Assembly: GCA_023138875.1 (NCBI GenBank)
Contig: JAGLOO010000005.1
Location: 1-63,658, forward strand
DNA: 63,658 bases
Direction: 5' to 3'
DNA from: Bacteroidales bacterium
Lineage (GTDB): Bacteria; Bacteroidota; Bacteroidia; Bacteroidales; GCA-2748055
This document shows, one piece after another, positions 24,224 through 34,567 of this stretch. The translations under genes and the position numbers were made by a program. Within the stretch, counting starts at the first letter, position 1; every line of letters starts with the position of its first letter. The notes under the pieces were generated by a model, which saw only the letters and a program-made list of their open reading frames with translations, was not told the origin of the DNA and made no database searches.

Positions 24224-25510
24224 ATGGAAAAAGAGGATTTCTTTCAGTTTATCTGGAAACAGAAGCTATACTATAAAGAACAATTGAGGACCACCTGCGG
24301 GAAAAGAGTGGAAATCTTCCGGGCGGGTGATCAGAATTTCCATGCAGGCCCCGACTTTTTCAATGCCAGGATCAGGATAGATCAAATGGTGTGGGCAGGG
24401 AACGTGGAGGTACATATGCATGCTTCAGACTGGCTTAAACACGGTCATCACCTGGATCCCGCTTATAACAATGTTATATTGCATGTGGTAAAAGTGTATG
24501 ATGGTGACATCCGTAATAGCCTTGGTCGCCGAATCCATACCCTTGTGGTTGACTATCCGGATTACCTGGTTACCAGGTACGATTGCCTCCGGGAAGGTGA
24601 CACCTGGTTGCCATGCAGGCATTTCATCAGGAGAGTGCCTTCCATCCACTTGCAACGCTGGCTTACAAGCCTTCAAACCGAAAGACTGAAATTAAAAACC
24701 GGCCGAATCTCCGAAATCCTTTCGAAAAATGGGATGGGATGGGAGGAAACCTTTTACCTGGCTCTGGCATCGGGTTACGGGCTCCCCATCAACAGCCTTC
24801 CCTTTGAAATGGTTGCCTCAGGGATACCCCTTCATCTACTCCTCGAATACAGGGACAGTGTTGCAGATCTTGAAGCCATTCTGTTTGGTCAGGCTGGATT
24901 CCTCAATCCCGGGATGCAACATGGACCCTATACATCAGATTTGCTTGAGAGACACAGGGAAAAGCAGGCATCTTTTACAGGTGGGCCGGTTCCTCAATAC
25001 CTCTGGAGATTCCTCAGATTGCGTCCTGCATCATTTCCTACCCTGAGGATTTCACAATTTGCGGGCCTGGTGCATCTTCGCTTTCCCATGATGGATACGA
25101 TCCTTTCCTCGATCTCTATTGTTGAACTTGAACAATTGCTGCGGGTAAGGGCCAGTGATTATTGGAACAACCATTATGTATTCGGGAAATACGCACCTGC
25201 CTCAGTAAAACATATGGGACAGCAGTCTATCCTCACACTGATCATCAATGTGATCGTTCCATTCCTTTTCACATTCGGGAGACTCGAACATAAAACAAGC
25301 TGCATTTACAGTGCTGCGAGAATCCTCACACAACTGGATGCAGAATCCAACCATATTATTAATAAATGGGCTGATTTTGGCATCAGACCGAACAACGCAT
25401 TTGAAAGCCAGGCATTGATTCAGCTATACAATGCATATTGCAAACAAAAGCGTTGCCTTGATTGTCAGATAGGGGCAGGATTCATTGAAGCAACAGTTCA
25501 TAAAGAATAA
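24224..25510 (+). CDS. DUF2851 family protein
   Basis: The 428-residue protein matches the pattern of DUF2851, a Bacteroidota-specific family of unknown function. Features are 'EDFFQFIWKQKLYY', 'AGDQNFHAGPDFFNARIRI', 'WAGNVEVHMHASDWLKHGHH', 'YNNVILHVV' and a cysteine cluster close to the C-terminus ('CKQKRCLDCQIG'). There is no signal peptide or membrane segment, so it is cytoplasmic. The histidines and acidic residues of the N-terminal third look like a metal site, but this is not established. It stands alone, with 169 bp of unremarkable sequence before it. Confidence 0.88.
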   Translation: MEKEDFFQFIWKQKLYYKEQLRTTCGKRVEIFRAGDQNFHAGPDFFNARIRIDQMVWAGNVEVHMHASDWLKHGHHLDPAYNNVILHVVKVYDGDIRNSLGRRIHTLVVDYPDYLVTRYDCLREGDTWLPCRHFIRRVPSIHLQRWLTSLQTERLKLKTGRISEILSKNGMGWEETFYLALASGYGLPINSLPFEMVASGIPLHLLLEYRDSVADLEAILFGQAGFLNPGMQHGPYTSDLLERHREKQASFTGGPVPQYLWRFLRLRPASFPTLRISQFAGLVHLRFPMMDTILSSISIVELEQLLRVRASDYWNNHYVFGKYAPASVKHMGQQSILTLIINVIVPFLFTFGRLEHKTSCIYSAARILTQLDAESNHIINKWADFGIRPNNAFESQALIQLYNAYCKQKRCLDCQIGAGFIEATVHKE

Positions 25511-25621
25511 TAGTTTATGCTTTTTGCCCTTGGCATACGGGCCCAGATTGAGCATTTGATAAAGACCATTTCAATGGACGGTTCCGGCTAATGACAGGAT
25601 TGAAAATCAGCCCTCTCCATA

Positions 25622-25651
25622 TTGCTAATTCAAAATAAATAAATACCTTTG
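25622..25651 (+). promoter_or_regulatory. Bacteroidota-type promoter of rpsO
   Basis: A TTG (-33 element, 25622-25624) is followed after 19 bp by TACCTTTG (-7 element, 25644-25651). This is an exact fit to the known Bacteroidota primary-sigma consensus TTG-N19/20-TAnnTTTG. The rpsO ATG lies 43 bp downstream of the -7 box. Confidence 0.75.
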
Positions 25652-25693
25652 CAACTCAATTTTTGAAACAGTTTTTTAAAAGTTAAGAAGAGG

Positions 25694-25963
25694 ATGTATT
25701 TAACAACGGAGAAAAAGAAAGAAATTTTCAAGAAGTATGGCAAATCCGATGCTGATACAGGTTCAGCCGAAGGCCAGATCGCAATTTTTACCACAAGGAT
25801 CAATCACCTTACACAGCACTTGCTCGCCAATAAAAAAGATTACAGCACACAGAGAGCCCTGCTCAAACTCGTAGGTAAGAGGAGAAAATTGCTCGATTAT
25901 CTCAAGGAAAAAGATATCGAGAGGTATCGTGCAATTATCAAGTCCCTGAAAATCCGAAAATAA
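25694..25963 (+). CDS. rpsO: 30S ribosomal protein S15
   Basis: The 89-residue protein is full length for S15, which binds 16S rRNA helices 20-22 in the 30S platform. Diagnostic stretches are 'GSAEGQIAIFTTRINHLTQHL' (in two parts) and 'RALLKLVGKRRKLLDYL'. As in many bacteria it precedes pnp, with a hairpin between them that may serve as attenuator and RNase processing site. Confidence 0.97.
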   Translation: MYLTTEKKKEIFKKYGKSDADTGSAEGQIAIFTTRINHLTQHLLANKKDYSTQRALLKLVGKRRKLLDYLKEKDIERYRAIIKSLKIRK

Positions 25964-25974
25964 AATAACCATTA

Positions 25975-26009
25975 CGAAAAAAAGGCAATTGTACGATTGC
26001 CTTTTTTCG
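25975..26009 (+). terminator. Hairpin terminator/attenuator between rpsO and pnp
   Basis: A stem of about 13-14 bp (AAAAAGGCAAT side ending at 25989, complement ATTGCCTTTTTT from 25996) with a 6-nt loop and a T tract. A one-base bulge is present. Located 11 bp after the rpsO stop and 28 bp before the pnp start. Confidence 0.85.
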
Positions 26010-26037
26010 TATTCACAGCATTACTTAATCAATTATT

Positions 26038-28188
26038 ATGTCGAAACCAGAAGTTATTAAAGAGACCATCGATCTTGGTGATGGTCGTTCAATCAGTATA
26101 GAAACAGGTGTGTTGGCAAAACAGGCCGACGGATCAGTTATGGTCAGGATGGGTGACACCATGCTCCTGGCCACAGTTGTTAGTGCAAAAGAAGCCAAGG
26201 AGGATGTGGATTTTATGCCTCTCTCGGTGGACTATAAAGAGAAATATGCTTCCCTGGGAAAATTCCCCGGTGGGTTCCTGAAGCGTGAAGCCAGGCCTTC
26301 CGATTATGAAGTATTGGTATCCAGACTGGTAGACAGGGCGCTGCGTCCCCTGTTTCCTGATGATTACCATGCAGACACTTTTGTAAACGTTACATTGATG
26401 TCAGCAGAAAGTGAAACCCCACCCGATTCACTTGCCGGATTGGCTGCATCAGCTGCGCTGGCAGTGTCGGATGTACCCTTCCATGGTCCCATTGCCGAGG
26501 CCCGCGTGGCCAGGGTGGATGGACAACTGGTAGTGAATCCTACCTTCAGTCAGATAAAAGATGCCGATATCGAGATTATCGTTGGCGCCACCAGGGATAA
26601 CATCCTGATGGTGGAAGGTGAAATGAGTGAGGTCTCGGAAGCTGACATGCTGGAAGCCATCAAGTTTGCCCATGACGTCATCAAACCCATGTGTGATGCA
26701 CAGCTTGCCCTGGCCAAAAGAGTTGGCAAAGAGGAAAAGCGTGAATACAGCCATGAAACAAATGATGAAGACCTGAGCAAAAGGGTTTGGGATGAAACCT
26801 ACGATGCCGCATACAAAATTGCCAGTTCCGGCAATGCAGACAAGCACGAGAGAAGTGAAGCTTTCGGCAAGGTGAAGGAAGATTTCCTTGCAAAACTTAC
26901 CGAAGAAGCGGGAGATGAAGGTGAAGTGAACGAGATGCTTGTAGGGAAATATTACCACGATGTAGAGAAAGAAGCAGTACGCCGTGTCGTCCTGGACGAA
27001 GCAGTCCGGCTCGACGGAAGAAAGACCGATGAGATCCGTCCCATCTGGAGTGAAGTGGATTACCTGCCTTCAGCACATGGTTCGGCAGTATTCACCAGGG
27101 GTGAGACACAATCCATTACCACTGTTACCCTTGGAACAAAAATGGATGCTAAGCTCATCGATGATGTACTGAGAAAGGGGACTGATAAATTTTTACTTCA
27201 TTACAATTTTCCACCTTTCTCCACCGGCGATGCACGACCTTCCAGGGGAACAAGCCGAAGGGAAGTTGGACATGGTAACCTGGCCCACAGGGCACTGAAA
27301 AGAATACTCCCCTCCGAAGATGAGATGCCCTATTCCCTCAGGATCGTATCTGACATCCTGGAGTCGAACGGTTCATCTTCAATGGCCACAGTATGTGCCG
27401 GCACACTGGCACTGATGGATGCCGGAGTACAGATCAAAAAGCCGGTATCCGGCATTGCCATGGGGCTGATCACCGATAAGAACTCCGATAAGTTTGCAGT
27501 TCTTTCCGATATCCTTGGTGATGAAGACCACCTGGGAGATATGGACTTCAAAGTGACCGGAACACGCGACGGGATCACTGCCACACAGATGGACATCAAG
27601 GTTGAAGGCCTCTCATATGAGATCCTTGCCCAGGCACTGGAACAGGCCAGGAAAGGCAGGCTCCACATCCTGGATGCCATGAGCGAGACCCTTTCAGCAC
27701 CCAACCCCGATTACAAACCGCATACTCCCCGGATCGAAAGAATCGAGATTCCCAAGGATATGATCGGAGCTGTGATCGGTCCCGGTGGAAAGGTTATCCA
27801 GGAGATCCAGGCAGAGACCAACAGTACCATCACCATTGATGAGGTGGATAACCTTGGACTGGTGGATGTATTCGCTGTTGATAAGGCGTCCATCGATGCG
27901 GCCATGGATTGGATCAAAGGCATTGTTGCTATACCTGAAGCTGGAGAAGTATATAAAGGGAAAGTGAAGACGATCACTCCTTATGGTGCTTTTGTTGAGA
28001 TCCTTCCCGGAAAAGACGGACTCCTTCATATTTCAGAAATCGAATGGAGAAGGCTGGAAAAAGTGGAAGAGGTGCTGAAAGAGGGCGAAGAGATTGAGGT
28101 AAAACTTATTGCCGTTGATGAGAGGAATGGAAAACTCAAACTCTCCAGAAAGGTGCTTCTGCCACGACCCGAAAAGAAAAATGATTAA
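26038..28188 (+). CDS. pnp: Polyribonucleotide nucleotidyltransferase (PNPase)
   Basis: The 716-residue protein has the full family order: a first RNase PH domain ('[21 protein letters not shown]' region), a helical linker, and a second catalytic RNase PH domain ('[30 protein letters not shown]' region, '[19 protein letters not shown]'). A KH domain ('[12 protein letters not shown]') and a C-terminal S1 domain ('[20 protein letters not shown]') follow. It degrades RNA 3'-to-5' by phosphorolysis as part of mRNA turnover. It sits downstream of rpsO as in many genomes, and a strong terminator follows. Confidence 0.97.
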   Translation: MSKPEVIKETIDLGDGRSISIETGVLAKQADGSVMVRMGDTMLLATVVSAKEAKEDVDFMPLSVDYKEKYASLGKFPGGFLKREARPSDYEVLVSRLVDRALRPLFPDDYHADTFVNVTLMSAESETPPDSLAGLAASAALAVSDVPFHGPIAEARVARVDGQLVVNPTFSQIKDADIEIIVGATRDNILMVEGEMSEVSEADMLEAIKFAHDVIKPMCDAQLALAKRVGKEEKREYSHETNDEDLSKRVWDETYDAAYKIASSGNADKHERSEAFGKVKEDFLAKLTEEAGDEGEVNEMLVGKYYHDVEKEAVRRVVLDEAVRLDGRKTDEIRPIWSEVDYLPSAHGSAVFTRGETQSITTVTLGTKMDAKLIDDVLRKGTDKFLLHYNFPPFSTGDARPSRGTSRREVGHGNLAHRALKRILPSEDEMPYSLRIVSDILESNGSSSMATVCAGTLALMDAGVQIKKPVSGIAMGLITDKNSDKFAVLSDILGDEDHLGDMDFKVTGTRDGITATQMDIKVEGLSYEILAQALEQARKGRLHILDAMSETLSAPNPDYKPHTPRIERIEIPKDMIGAVIGPGGKVIQEIQAETNSTITIDEVDNLGLVDVFAVDKASIDAAMDWIKGIVAIPEAGEVYKGKVKTITPYGAFVEILPGKDGLLHISEIEWRRLEKVEEVLKEGEEIEVKLIAVDERNGKLKLSRKVLLPRPEKKND

Positions 28189-28195
28189 TTTTCTC

Positions 28196-28229
28196 AACCC
28201 CGTTCCAGCATGCGAACGGGGTTTTTTTT
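28196..28229 (+). terminator. Rho-independent terminator of pnp
   Basis: A perfect 10-bp stem (AACCCCGTTC at 28196-28205, GAACGGGGTT at 28214-28223) with an 8-nt loop, followed by a run of eight T. Confidence 0.92.
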
Positions 28230-28267
28230 GCGCAATAAGCATTAAAATTTATTCAAATGAAACGAAA

Positions 28268-30400
28268 ATGAAAAATTTTAAACAGATGAAACACTTACTT
28301 TTTGCTATTCTAATTCTTTTTGCCATGGGCTGTACACAGCAAGAATCCTTTACTTACCCTGAAACAGCAAAGGTTGATGTTGTCGATGACTACTTCGGGA
28401 CTGAGGTTGCTGATCCATACAGGTGGTTGGAGGATGATATGTCTGATGAAACAGCTGCATGGGTGAAAGCTCAAAACGATGTTACCTTCTCTTACCTGGA
28501 GAAGATCTCCTTCAGGAATGCCCTGAAAGACCGGATGACAGAAATCTGGAATTACCCGAAAATGGGGACCCCTGATAAAGAGGGCGATTATTACTTCTAC
28601 AGCTATAATACAGGGCTGCAGAACCAGAGCATCATCTATCTGAAAAAAGACCTTGCAGGGGAAGGAAAAGTATTCCTTGATCCCAATGCGTTTTCGGAAG
28701 ACGGAACTGTGGCTCTTTCGGCATTCAGTGTATCCAATGACACAAAATATGTGGCTTATGGTATATCCCGGGGCGGGTCTGACTGGCAGGAATTCTTTAT
28801 ACGGGATATTGATTCCGGGGAGGATCTGGACGATCACCTCGAGTGGATCAAGTTCTCGGGCGTTGCCTGGTTTAAGGATGGTTTCTTTTACAGCCGTTAT
28901 GACGAGCCACTGGAAGGTGATAAATTAAAAGGAGAGAACAAAAACGCCAAAGTGTTCTATCACCGGGTAGGAACATCCCAATCGAAGGATGTTCTGATTC
29001 ATAAGAACGATGAGCATCCTGAATGGGGATTCAATCTGGGAGTTACAGAAGATGAACAATACATGGTCCTTTACGTTACAGAAAGCACAAGCGGTAATGC
29101 CCTGGCATTCAAGAAAACCGGTCTGAAAGACCAACCGTTTACCTGGCTGGATAAGGATTTTGACAACGACTACACTATCGTAGGGAACAAAGACAACATG
29201 CTTTACGTGTTGACCAATTATGAAGCTCCCCTTTATAAGCTCATTGGAATTGACCTCACTAAACCTGAACTGGAAAACTGGAAGGACATCATTCCGGAGC
29301 ACGAAAAGAATGTGCTGGAATCGGCCACACTGGCTGGAGGAAAGATCATTGCAACCTATCTGCAGGATGCCTACAACGTGGCCAGTGTACATGGACTGGA
29401 CGGTACCCTTACGCATGAAATATCTCTGCCAGGGATAGGTTCTCTGGGTAGTATCAATGGAAAGATGAAGGAAAGTACAGCCTTTTACAGTTTCTCCTCT
29501 TTCAATTACCCATCCACCATTTTCAAATATGACATTGCTGAAAACAATTCAGAGGTGTTCTATACCACAGAAGTTGATTTCAATGCTGAAGCATACGAAA
29601 CCAAACAGGTATTCTTTACCAGCAAGGATGGTACACAGGTTCCCATGTTCATTGTCCATAAAAAGGGAGTTGAACTGGACGGAACCAATCCTACCCTCCT
29701 GTACGGTTATGGCGGATTTAACATCACCTACTCCCCCTCTTTCAGCACTACACGTGCAGTCTGGCTCGAGCAGGGAGGCGTATTCGCCCTGGCCAATATC
29801 AGGGGCGGAGGCGAATATGGTGAAGAGTGGCATAAAGCCGGAACACTCCTTCAGAAACAGAATGTATTTGATGACTTCATAGCAGCTGCTGAATACCTCA
29901 TTGATAATGACTATACATCCAATAAGCGACTTGCCATTTATGGTGGATCCAATGGAGGCCTGCTCGTCGGCGCAGTGATCAATCAGCGGCCCGACCTGTT
30001 CGCTGCCGCTATTCCCATGGTGGGTGTCATGGACATGCTCAGGTTCCATGAATTTACCATCGGGCGTTACTGGACTGCTGATTATGGATCTTCTGAGGAC
30101 CCCGAGCAGTTCAAATACCTTCTCGGATATTCACCTTTGCATAACATTTCCCCTGAGAAGGAGTACCCTGCAGTGCTTGTGACAACGGGCGATCATGACG
30201 ACCGTGTGGTACCTGCACACTCCTTTAAGTACATCGCCACCCTTCAGTCAGCATACAGTGGTAAGAATCCGGTTATGGTCCGTATCAATACCGATGCGGG
30301 GCATGGTGCAGGTAAACCAACTACCAAAGTGATTGAAGAATATTCGGATGTCTGGTCCTTTATCTTCAAAAATCTGGATTTCAACCCGGTATTTGAATAA
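28268..30400 (+). CDS. Prolyl oligopeptidase (S9A) lipoprotein
   Basis: The ATG at 28268 is chosen because it opens a lipoprotein signal peptide (lipobox FAMGC, cysteine about 22); a longer frame from 28109 runs through the pnp terminator. The 710-residue enzyme has an N-terminal seven-bladed propeller (about 80-430) and a C-terminal alpha/beta-hydrolase domain. Its triad is S561 (GGSNGG), D644 (GDHDDRV) and H679 (AGHGAG). It cleaves short proline-containing peptides. The cap region begins with the classic 'DPYRWLEDD'. Lipid anchoring places it in the periplasm or on the surface. Confidence 0.93.
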   Translation: MKNFKQMKHLLFAILILFAMGCTQQESFTYPETAKVDVVDDYFGTEVADPYRWLEDDMSDETAAWVKAQNDVTFSYLEKISFRNALKDRMTEIWNYPKMGTPDKEGDYYFYSYNTGLQNQSIIYLKKDLAGEGKVFLDPNAFSEDGTVALSAFSVSNDTKYVAYGISRGGSDWQEFFIRDIDSGEDLDDHLEWIKFSGVAWFKDGFFYSRYDEPLEGDKLKGENKNAKVFYHRVGTSQSKDVLIHKNDEHPEWGFNLGVTEDEQYMVLYVTESTSGNALAFKKTGLKDQPFTWLDKDFDNDYTIVGNKDNMLYVLTNYEAPLYKLIGIDLTKPELENWKDIIPEHEKNVLESATLAGGKIIATYLQDAYNVASVHGLDGTLTHEISLPGIGSLGSINGKMKESTAFYSFSSFNYPSTIFKYDIAENNSEVFYTTEVDFNAEAYETKQVFFTSKDGTQVPMFIVHKKGVELDGTNPTLLYGYGGFNITYSPSFSTTRAVWLEQGGVFALANIRGGGEYGEEWHKAGTLLQKQNVFDDFIAAAEYLIDNDYTSNKRLAIYGGSNGGLLVGAVINQRPDLFAAAIPMVGVMDMLRFHEFTIGRYWTADYGSSEDPEQFKYLLGYSPLHNISPEKEYPAVLVTTGDHDDRVVPAHSFKYIATLQSAYSGKNPVMVRINTDAGHGAGKPTTKVIEEYSDVWSFIFKNLDFNPVFE

Positions 30401-30440
30401 TCCAAGGCAAAGGTTACCAGGATTCTAAAGTTAACTGAAA

Positions 30441-30480
30441 AAACTTGCCGGGTTTCAACCATACCCGGCAAGTTTTTTTT
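30441..30480 (+). terminator. Rho-independent terminator
   Basis: A perfect 13-bp stem (30441-30453 and 30463-30475, core CTTGCCGGGT/ACCCGGCAAG) with a 9-nt loop and a T tract, 40 bp after the prolyl oligopeptidase stop. Confidence 0.93.
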
Positions 30481-30515
30481 ATTTTTAATAGTCTGAACTT
30501 TAATTTCATAAATTA

Positions 30516-31151
30516 TTGAATTACAATTATTTAGTCATAGAGGGCAACATAGGAGCCGGCAAGACCGCCCTGGCATCCATGCTGGCACAGGATACAGGCA
30601 GCAGGTTGATCCTTGAACAGTTCAGTGACAATCCTTTCCTGGCCAAGTTTTATAAAGACCCGGAACGATACGCCTTCCAGCTGGAGCTTTCTTTTCTTTC
30701 CGAACGCTATCAGCAGATTAAAACCGAATTGAGTCACCCCGACCTGTTCCAGCAAACAGTCGTCAGTGACTATTTCCTTGCAAAATCATTCATCTTTAGT
30801 AAATACAACCTGAAGGATGATGAAATGAAACTTTTTGAGAAACTCTTTTCTATCATCAATCTGCAGATACCCAGACCCGATCTTTATGTATACCTGCATG
30901 TTTCGGTAAAAAAATTGCTGGACAATATCAAAAAAAGGGGCCGGTCTTACGAGCAGAATATTCAGGAAGAGTACCTGAAAGAGGTTCAGGATGGTTACTT
31001 TGGCTTCTTCAAATCCCAGACCGAATTAAAAATCCTGGTCATCGATACAAACAAAGTCGACTTTGTGAATAATAAGGCAGATTATCAACAGATTAAAAAA
31101 ATTATCTTTGAGCGGGAATATAAGTCCGGTATGAATATGCCTATTTTGTAA
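30516..31151 (+). CDS. Deoxynucleoside kinase
   Basis: The 211-residue protein has the Walker A loop GNIGAGKT (residues 10-17), 'ILEQFSDNPFLAKFYKDP', the 'SERYQQI' region and the ERS-like lid 'KKRGRSYEQNI', as in deoxyadenosine/deoxyguanosine kinases. It phosphorylates deoxynucleosides in the salvage pathway. The frame begins at a TTG codon at 30516; no ATG lies between it and the P-loop, so the TTG is probably the true start. Confidence 0.9.
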   Translation: MNYNYLVIEGNIGAGKTALASMLAQDTGSRLILEQFSDNPFLAKFYKDPERYAFQLELSFLSERYQQIKTELSHPDLFQQTVVSDYFLAKSFIFSKYNLKDDEMKLFEKLFSIINLQIPRPDLYVYLHVSVKKLLDNIKKRGRSYEQNIQEEYLKEVQDGYFGFFKSQTELKILVIDTNKVDFVNNKADYQQIKKIIFEREYKSGMNMPIL

Positions 31152-31268
31152 CATTTATGGGCATAACATGTATATTTCTTTAATTTTTTCAAAAACATTA
31201 TTAAGTTTGTACTAGAGAATAAATTAACCTCTTAAATCAATATGTACTAAACAAATAACCAGATTGTT

Positions 31269-32987
31269 ATGAAAAACCTCAAAACACTTGCGATTTTCTT
31301 ACTCGCAGCAGCAGTCCTCAGTAGTTGCGGTGGGCTTAATAAAATGGTCAAAGAAGCTGACCAGGTAAGCTACCAGGTAACTCCTGAAGTACTCGAAATG
31401 CATGGAGGGGAAGTGGATGTAACTGTCAACGTCAATTATCCTGCCAAGTATTTTAACAAGAAAGCTGTTGTTACCCTTACCCCGGTCCTTAAATATGAAG
31501 GCGGAGAAAAGGAGCTTGAACCCCTCGTTCTTCAGGGAGAGGACGTTACTGCAAACAACAAACCCATCAGTTTTGACAATGGTGGTAAAGCCAGCGTTGC
31601 CAACACCTTTGAATACGAAGATGAGATGATGAGGTCTGAGCTTCATTTCAACATCGTTGCCGCAATTAAGGACAAAACTGCGGACCTGGGAGTTGTGAAG
31701 CTTGCTGATGGTATCATCGTTACACCTCAGATGGTTATCAAAGACCCGAAGGTGTTGACCTTCAAAGACAATTACCAGCAAATTGTTCCCAAAGCATTCG
31801 AGGCCGATATCAAGTACATCATCAACAGGGCAGATGTTCGCAGGTCAGAAATGGGTAAAGATGAGATCACCAAACTGAATGATGTCATTAAGAAAACCGA
31901 CGAAAATGAAAGGCTTGAGCTTAAAGGATTGGAGATTTCAGCCTATGCTTCACCCGACGGTGAACTTGATCTCAACACCAAACTTGCCGACAAACGTCAG
32001 AAGACTGCAGAAAAATACCTGGCTGGCCAGCTGAAGAAATCAGAAGTAGAGGTAGCTGATGAGTTGTTAAGCCTGCTGTCCACTCCCGAAGACTGGGATG
32101 GATTCAAAAAAGCATTGGAAGAATCAGACATCCAGGACAAGGAAATGATCCTCAGGGTACTCAGCATGCACTCCGATCCGGTTGTTCGTGAGCAGGAGAT
32201 CAGGAACCTTTCCGCTGCATTTGAAGTGATTGCCGAGGAAATTCTTCCCCAGCTGAGAAGGTCCAAGTTTACCGTAAGCATGGAGCACATCGGATGGAGC
32301 GATGATGAATTGAAGGACCTCTGGGCAAACAATCCGGATACACTGGTTCTGGAAGAGCTCCTCTATACTGCCACCCTCATTGAAGATAAGGAGACCATGG
32401 CCGCCATCTATAAGAAATCCACAGTGGTAGCACCCAAATGCGTGCGCACACATAACAACATGGGAGCCATCCTCTTTAAGATGGGAAAACTGGAAGAAGC
32501 TGAAGCAGCATTCACCACTGCAAAAGGACTGAAGGATCACGACATCGTGAATAACAACCTGGGGGCCATTGCACTTAAGAAAGGTGAGATTGAAGCAGCC
32601 AAAGAAGCATTTACAGCTTCACTGGGTGCCGGTCCGAAGGTCAATTACAACCTTGGTATCGTGAATATCATTGAAGGTGATTATGGGGCTGCAGTGAACT
32701 ACTTTGGAAGTGAGCCTTCCTTCAATGCTGCACTTGCCATGTACCTGAAAGGTGATGATGAAGGAGCATGGAGAACTGCTGCCAACCTGGAGCAAGAATC
32801 TCCTTACCGCTATTACCTGCTTGCAGTGATCGCTGCAAACCAAGATAAGCCCGAGGTAGCTTATGAAAACCTCAAACTTGCAGTTGAAAATTGCAAAGAT
32901 CCTCAAATGATGAAAGATCATGCCAAGAAAAATCTTGAATTCGCTAAACTCTTTAACGAAGCAGCATTCATTGCTATCGTTGAATAG
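31269..32987 (+). CDS. Outer-membrane lipoprotein with OmpA-like and TPR regions
   Basis: The 572-residue protein has a lipobox (LSSC, C20) and a beta-rich N-terminal half. A segment near 220-250, 'LKGLEISAYASPDGELDLN', then 'LADKRQKTAEKYL', resembles the peptidoglycan-binding OmpA motif (S.SPxG....N..LS..RA..V..YL). The C-terminal third has tetratricopeptide-like repeats ('THNNMGAILFKMGKLEEAEAAF', 'VNNNLGAIALKKGEIEAAKEAF'). It is probably an envelope scaffold. A -7-like box TAAGTTTG at 31202-31209 lies 60 bp upstream without a clear -33 element. A terminator follows the gene. The precise family is not certain. Confidence 0.75.
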   Translation: MKNLKTLAIFLLAAAVLSSCGGLNKMVKEADQVSYQVTPEVLEMHGGEVDVTVNVNYPAKYFNKKAVVTLTPVLKYEGGEKELEPLVLQGEDVTANNKPISFDNGGKASVANTFEYEDEMMRSELHFNIVAAIKDKTADLGVVKLADGIIVTPQMVIKDPKVLTFKDNYQQIVPKAFEADIKYIINRADVRRSEMGKDEITKLNDVIKKTDENERLELKGLEISAYASPDGELDLNTKLADKRQKTAEKYLAGQLKKSEVEVADELLSLLSTPEDWDGFKKALEESDIQDKEMILRVLSMHSDPVVREQEIRNLSAAFEVIAEEILPQLRRSKFTVSMEHIGWSDDELKDLWANNPDTLVLEELLYTATLIEDKETMAAIYKKSTVVAPKCVRTHNNMGAILFKMGKLEEAEAAFTTAKGLKDHDIVNNNLGAIALKKGEIEAAKEAFTASLGAGPKVNYNLGIVNIIEGDYGAAVNYFGSEPSFNAALAMYLKGDDEGAWRTAANLEQESPYRYYLLAVIAANQDKPEVAYENLKLAVENCKDPQMMKDHAKKNLEFAKLFNEAAFIAIVE

Positions 32988-33007
32988 AGCATCTTAAATC
33001 ATATCTA

Positions 33008-33038
33008 AAACCGCCTCATATCCTGGGGCGGTTTTTTT
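33008..33038 (+). terminator. Rho-independent terminator
   Basis: An 8-bp stem, AAACCGCC (33008-33015) and GGCGGTTT (33027-33034), with an 11-nt loop and a T tract, 20 bp after the upstream stop. Confidence 0.85.
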
Positions 33039-33123
33039 ATTCCTCTCCCCTTTTCTCCTCTAATCTCCTTGCGCGGATAGGAGTAGTTCTGTCCCGCATA
33101 TTATTTTATACACTCGGCTGGCT

Positions 33124-34497
33124 TTATAAAATAAGTTCTATTCGTTGTCTAATCTCTGATGGCTTTTCAGCCGTTGCATCAATGATATTACCATCTCTAT
33201 CAATCAATATATACCTTGGAAATGCTTTGGCATTATAGTCAAAATTAAATTGATGTCTTGTCCCACCAGTACAAAGGTTTACTGTATTTAAATTATATTC
33301 TTCCAATTTAGCTCGCCATCTTTTTTTGTCAGTATCAACTGAAATCGAAAGAAAGGCTATATCTGTGCTATTAAAATCATCAGCTAATACTTTCATGGCT
33401 GGCATCTCAGCGATACAAGGACCACAATATGTACTCCAACAATCAATATAAACAAGCTTACCATAAAAATCCGATAATTTTACAACTCTTCCTTCTGTAT
33501 CCTCGATTTCAAAATCAGGCGCTTTATTTCCTTTCATCAAATGTTGCCAATCAGAATAACTATTCGTTAAATGATTCTTATAATCGATGTTTTTGATCTG
33601 AGGCAAGAAATCATGGTATAAACTATCAATATCATCGACACCATTAAAACTCATATGCCTACGAATTTGGCGAAAGGTGATGTCTTCAAATATCAAATCA
33701 TTCTCAATAAGTTTTCTTGAGATATCATACTTTGCATATAATAAGTCAGTTGGGCTAGCTTTTCCTGTCTTCTTTGCTTCAAATTCCAGAAAGGAATTTA
33801 ATACAGCTTTATAATCTCCAAATCTATAAAGTACTGAATTATTAGTTTCAATCAACTCTGTAAATTGGTAATAATCATCTGGAATATCTGCATCTTCATG
33901 TGTCAGCATTTTATGAAATCCCGGATAACTAAATCTTTGATTTATCCAATAATACTGAATCAATAGTTGTTCATAATTATAGAAAGAATCAGAAATGAAT
34001 GGGTATTCTTGCTTGTAATCTTCCAAATGATTAGATAGTATTAACTGGATACTGTCAATTTTTTCTACAAATTCATCTGACTTAGATGAAAAAAGTGCAA
34101 TGTTTATTTTTCTTGGGTCATCGATACTCAATTCTTTAGCAAGGGCATGTTTTTGCTGTATGTAGTCACTTTCTTCAAAACCTCTACCTGAAAATCCAAT
34201 GGTTCCCTCTGGATGATTGATAGTTATATGTATGCTGTCTCCTTCTGTAATAAACAAAGTTATCCATTTAGTTAAGTTCAAATCAACATAGCTTTCGTTG
34301 TATTCTTCTAACTCAAAATGAAATTTTCCATTTTCAATAGTATCAAATAGAACAGTACCGTTGAGTTTCAATTCAGCTATCGAAATGGAATTTTTAGGAA
34401 TAATTCCCGAAATGATAATTGATTTACTTTTTTTCGTATCACACCCAATTATCATGGTGAAGAAAACTACTATCCAAATAAAACTAATGTATCTCAT
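33124..34497 (-). CDS. TlpA-like thiol-disulfide oxidoreductase lipoprotein, A+T-rich
   Basis: The 457-residue protein has a lipobox (MIIGC, C19), an N-terminal DUF4369-like beta domain and a long helical middle. Its C-terminal thioredoxin/AhpC-TSA domain (about 320-455) carries the redox motif CGPC in 'YIDCWSTYCGPCIAEMPAMK' and a cis-proline region 'AFPRYILID'. Such proteins reduce or isomerise disulfides in the periplasm; some serve cytochrome c maturation, which would suit this genome. Its base composition is clearly lower in G+C than its neighbours (18 of 60 bases in 33181-33240), with many A/T-ending codons, which suggests later acquisition. It lies between two housekeeping genes without operon partners. 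Confidence 0.85.
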   Translation of the reverse strand: MRYISFIWIVVFFTMIIGCDTKKSKSIIISGIIPKNSISIAELKLNGTVLFDTIENGKFHFELEEYNESYVDLNLTKWITLFITEGDSIHITINHPEGTIGFSGRGFEESDYIQQKHALAKELSIDDPRKINIALFSSKSDEFVEKIDSIQLILSNHLEDYKQEYPFISDSFYNYEQLLIQYYWINQRFSYPGFHKMLTHEDADIPDDYYQFTELIETNNSVLYRFGDYKAVLNSFLEFEAKKTGKASPTDLLYAKYDISRKLIENDLIFEDITFRQIRRHMSFNGVDDIDSLYHDFLPQIKNIDYKNHLTNSYSDWQHLMKGNKAPDFEIEDTEGRVVKLSDFYGKLVYIDCWSTYCGPCIAEMPAMKVLADDFNSTDIAFLSISVDTDKKRWRAKLEEYNLNTVNLCTGGTRHQFNFDYNAKAFPRYILIDRDGNIIDATAEKPSEIRQRIELIL

Positions 34498-34567
34498 AAT
34501 GTAGGTGTTTCTTTATACTTGCCGCCAACATATGCTCAAGGGTAATAAAAAAAATCAGAATCCTGAA

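Noticed and set aside
25511-25693. Gap before rpsO considered for a tRNA or small RNA
   Set aside because: No cloverleaf or T-loop sequence was seen; only the rpsO promoter is supported. No tRNA was recognised in any other gap.
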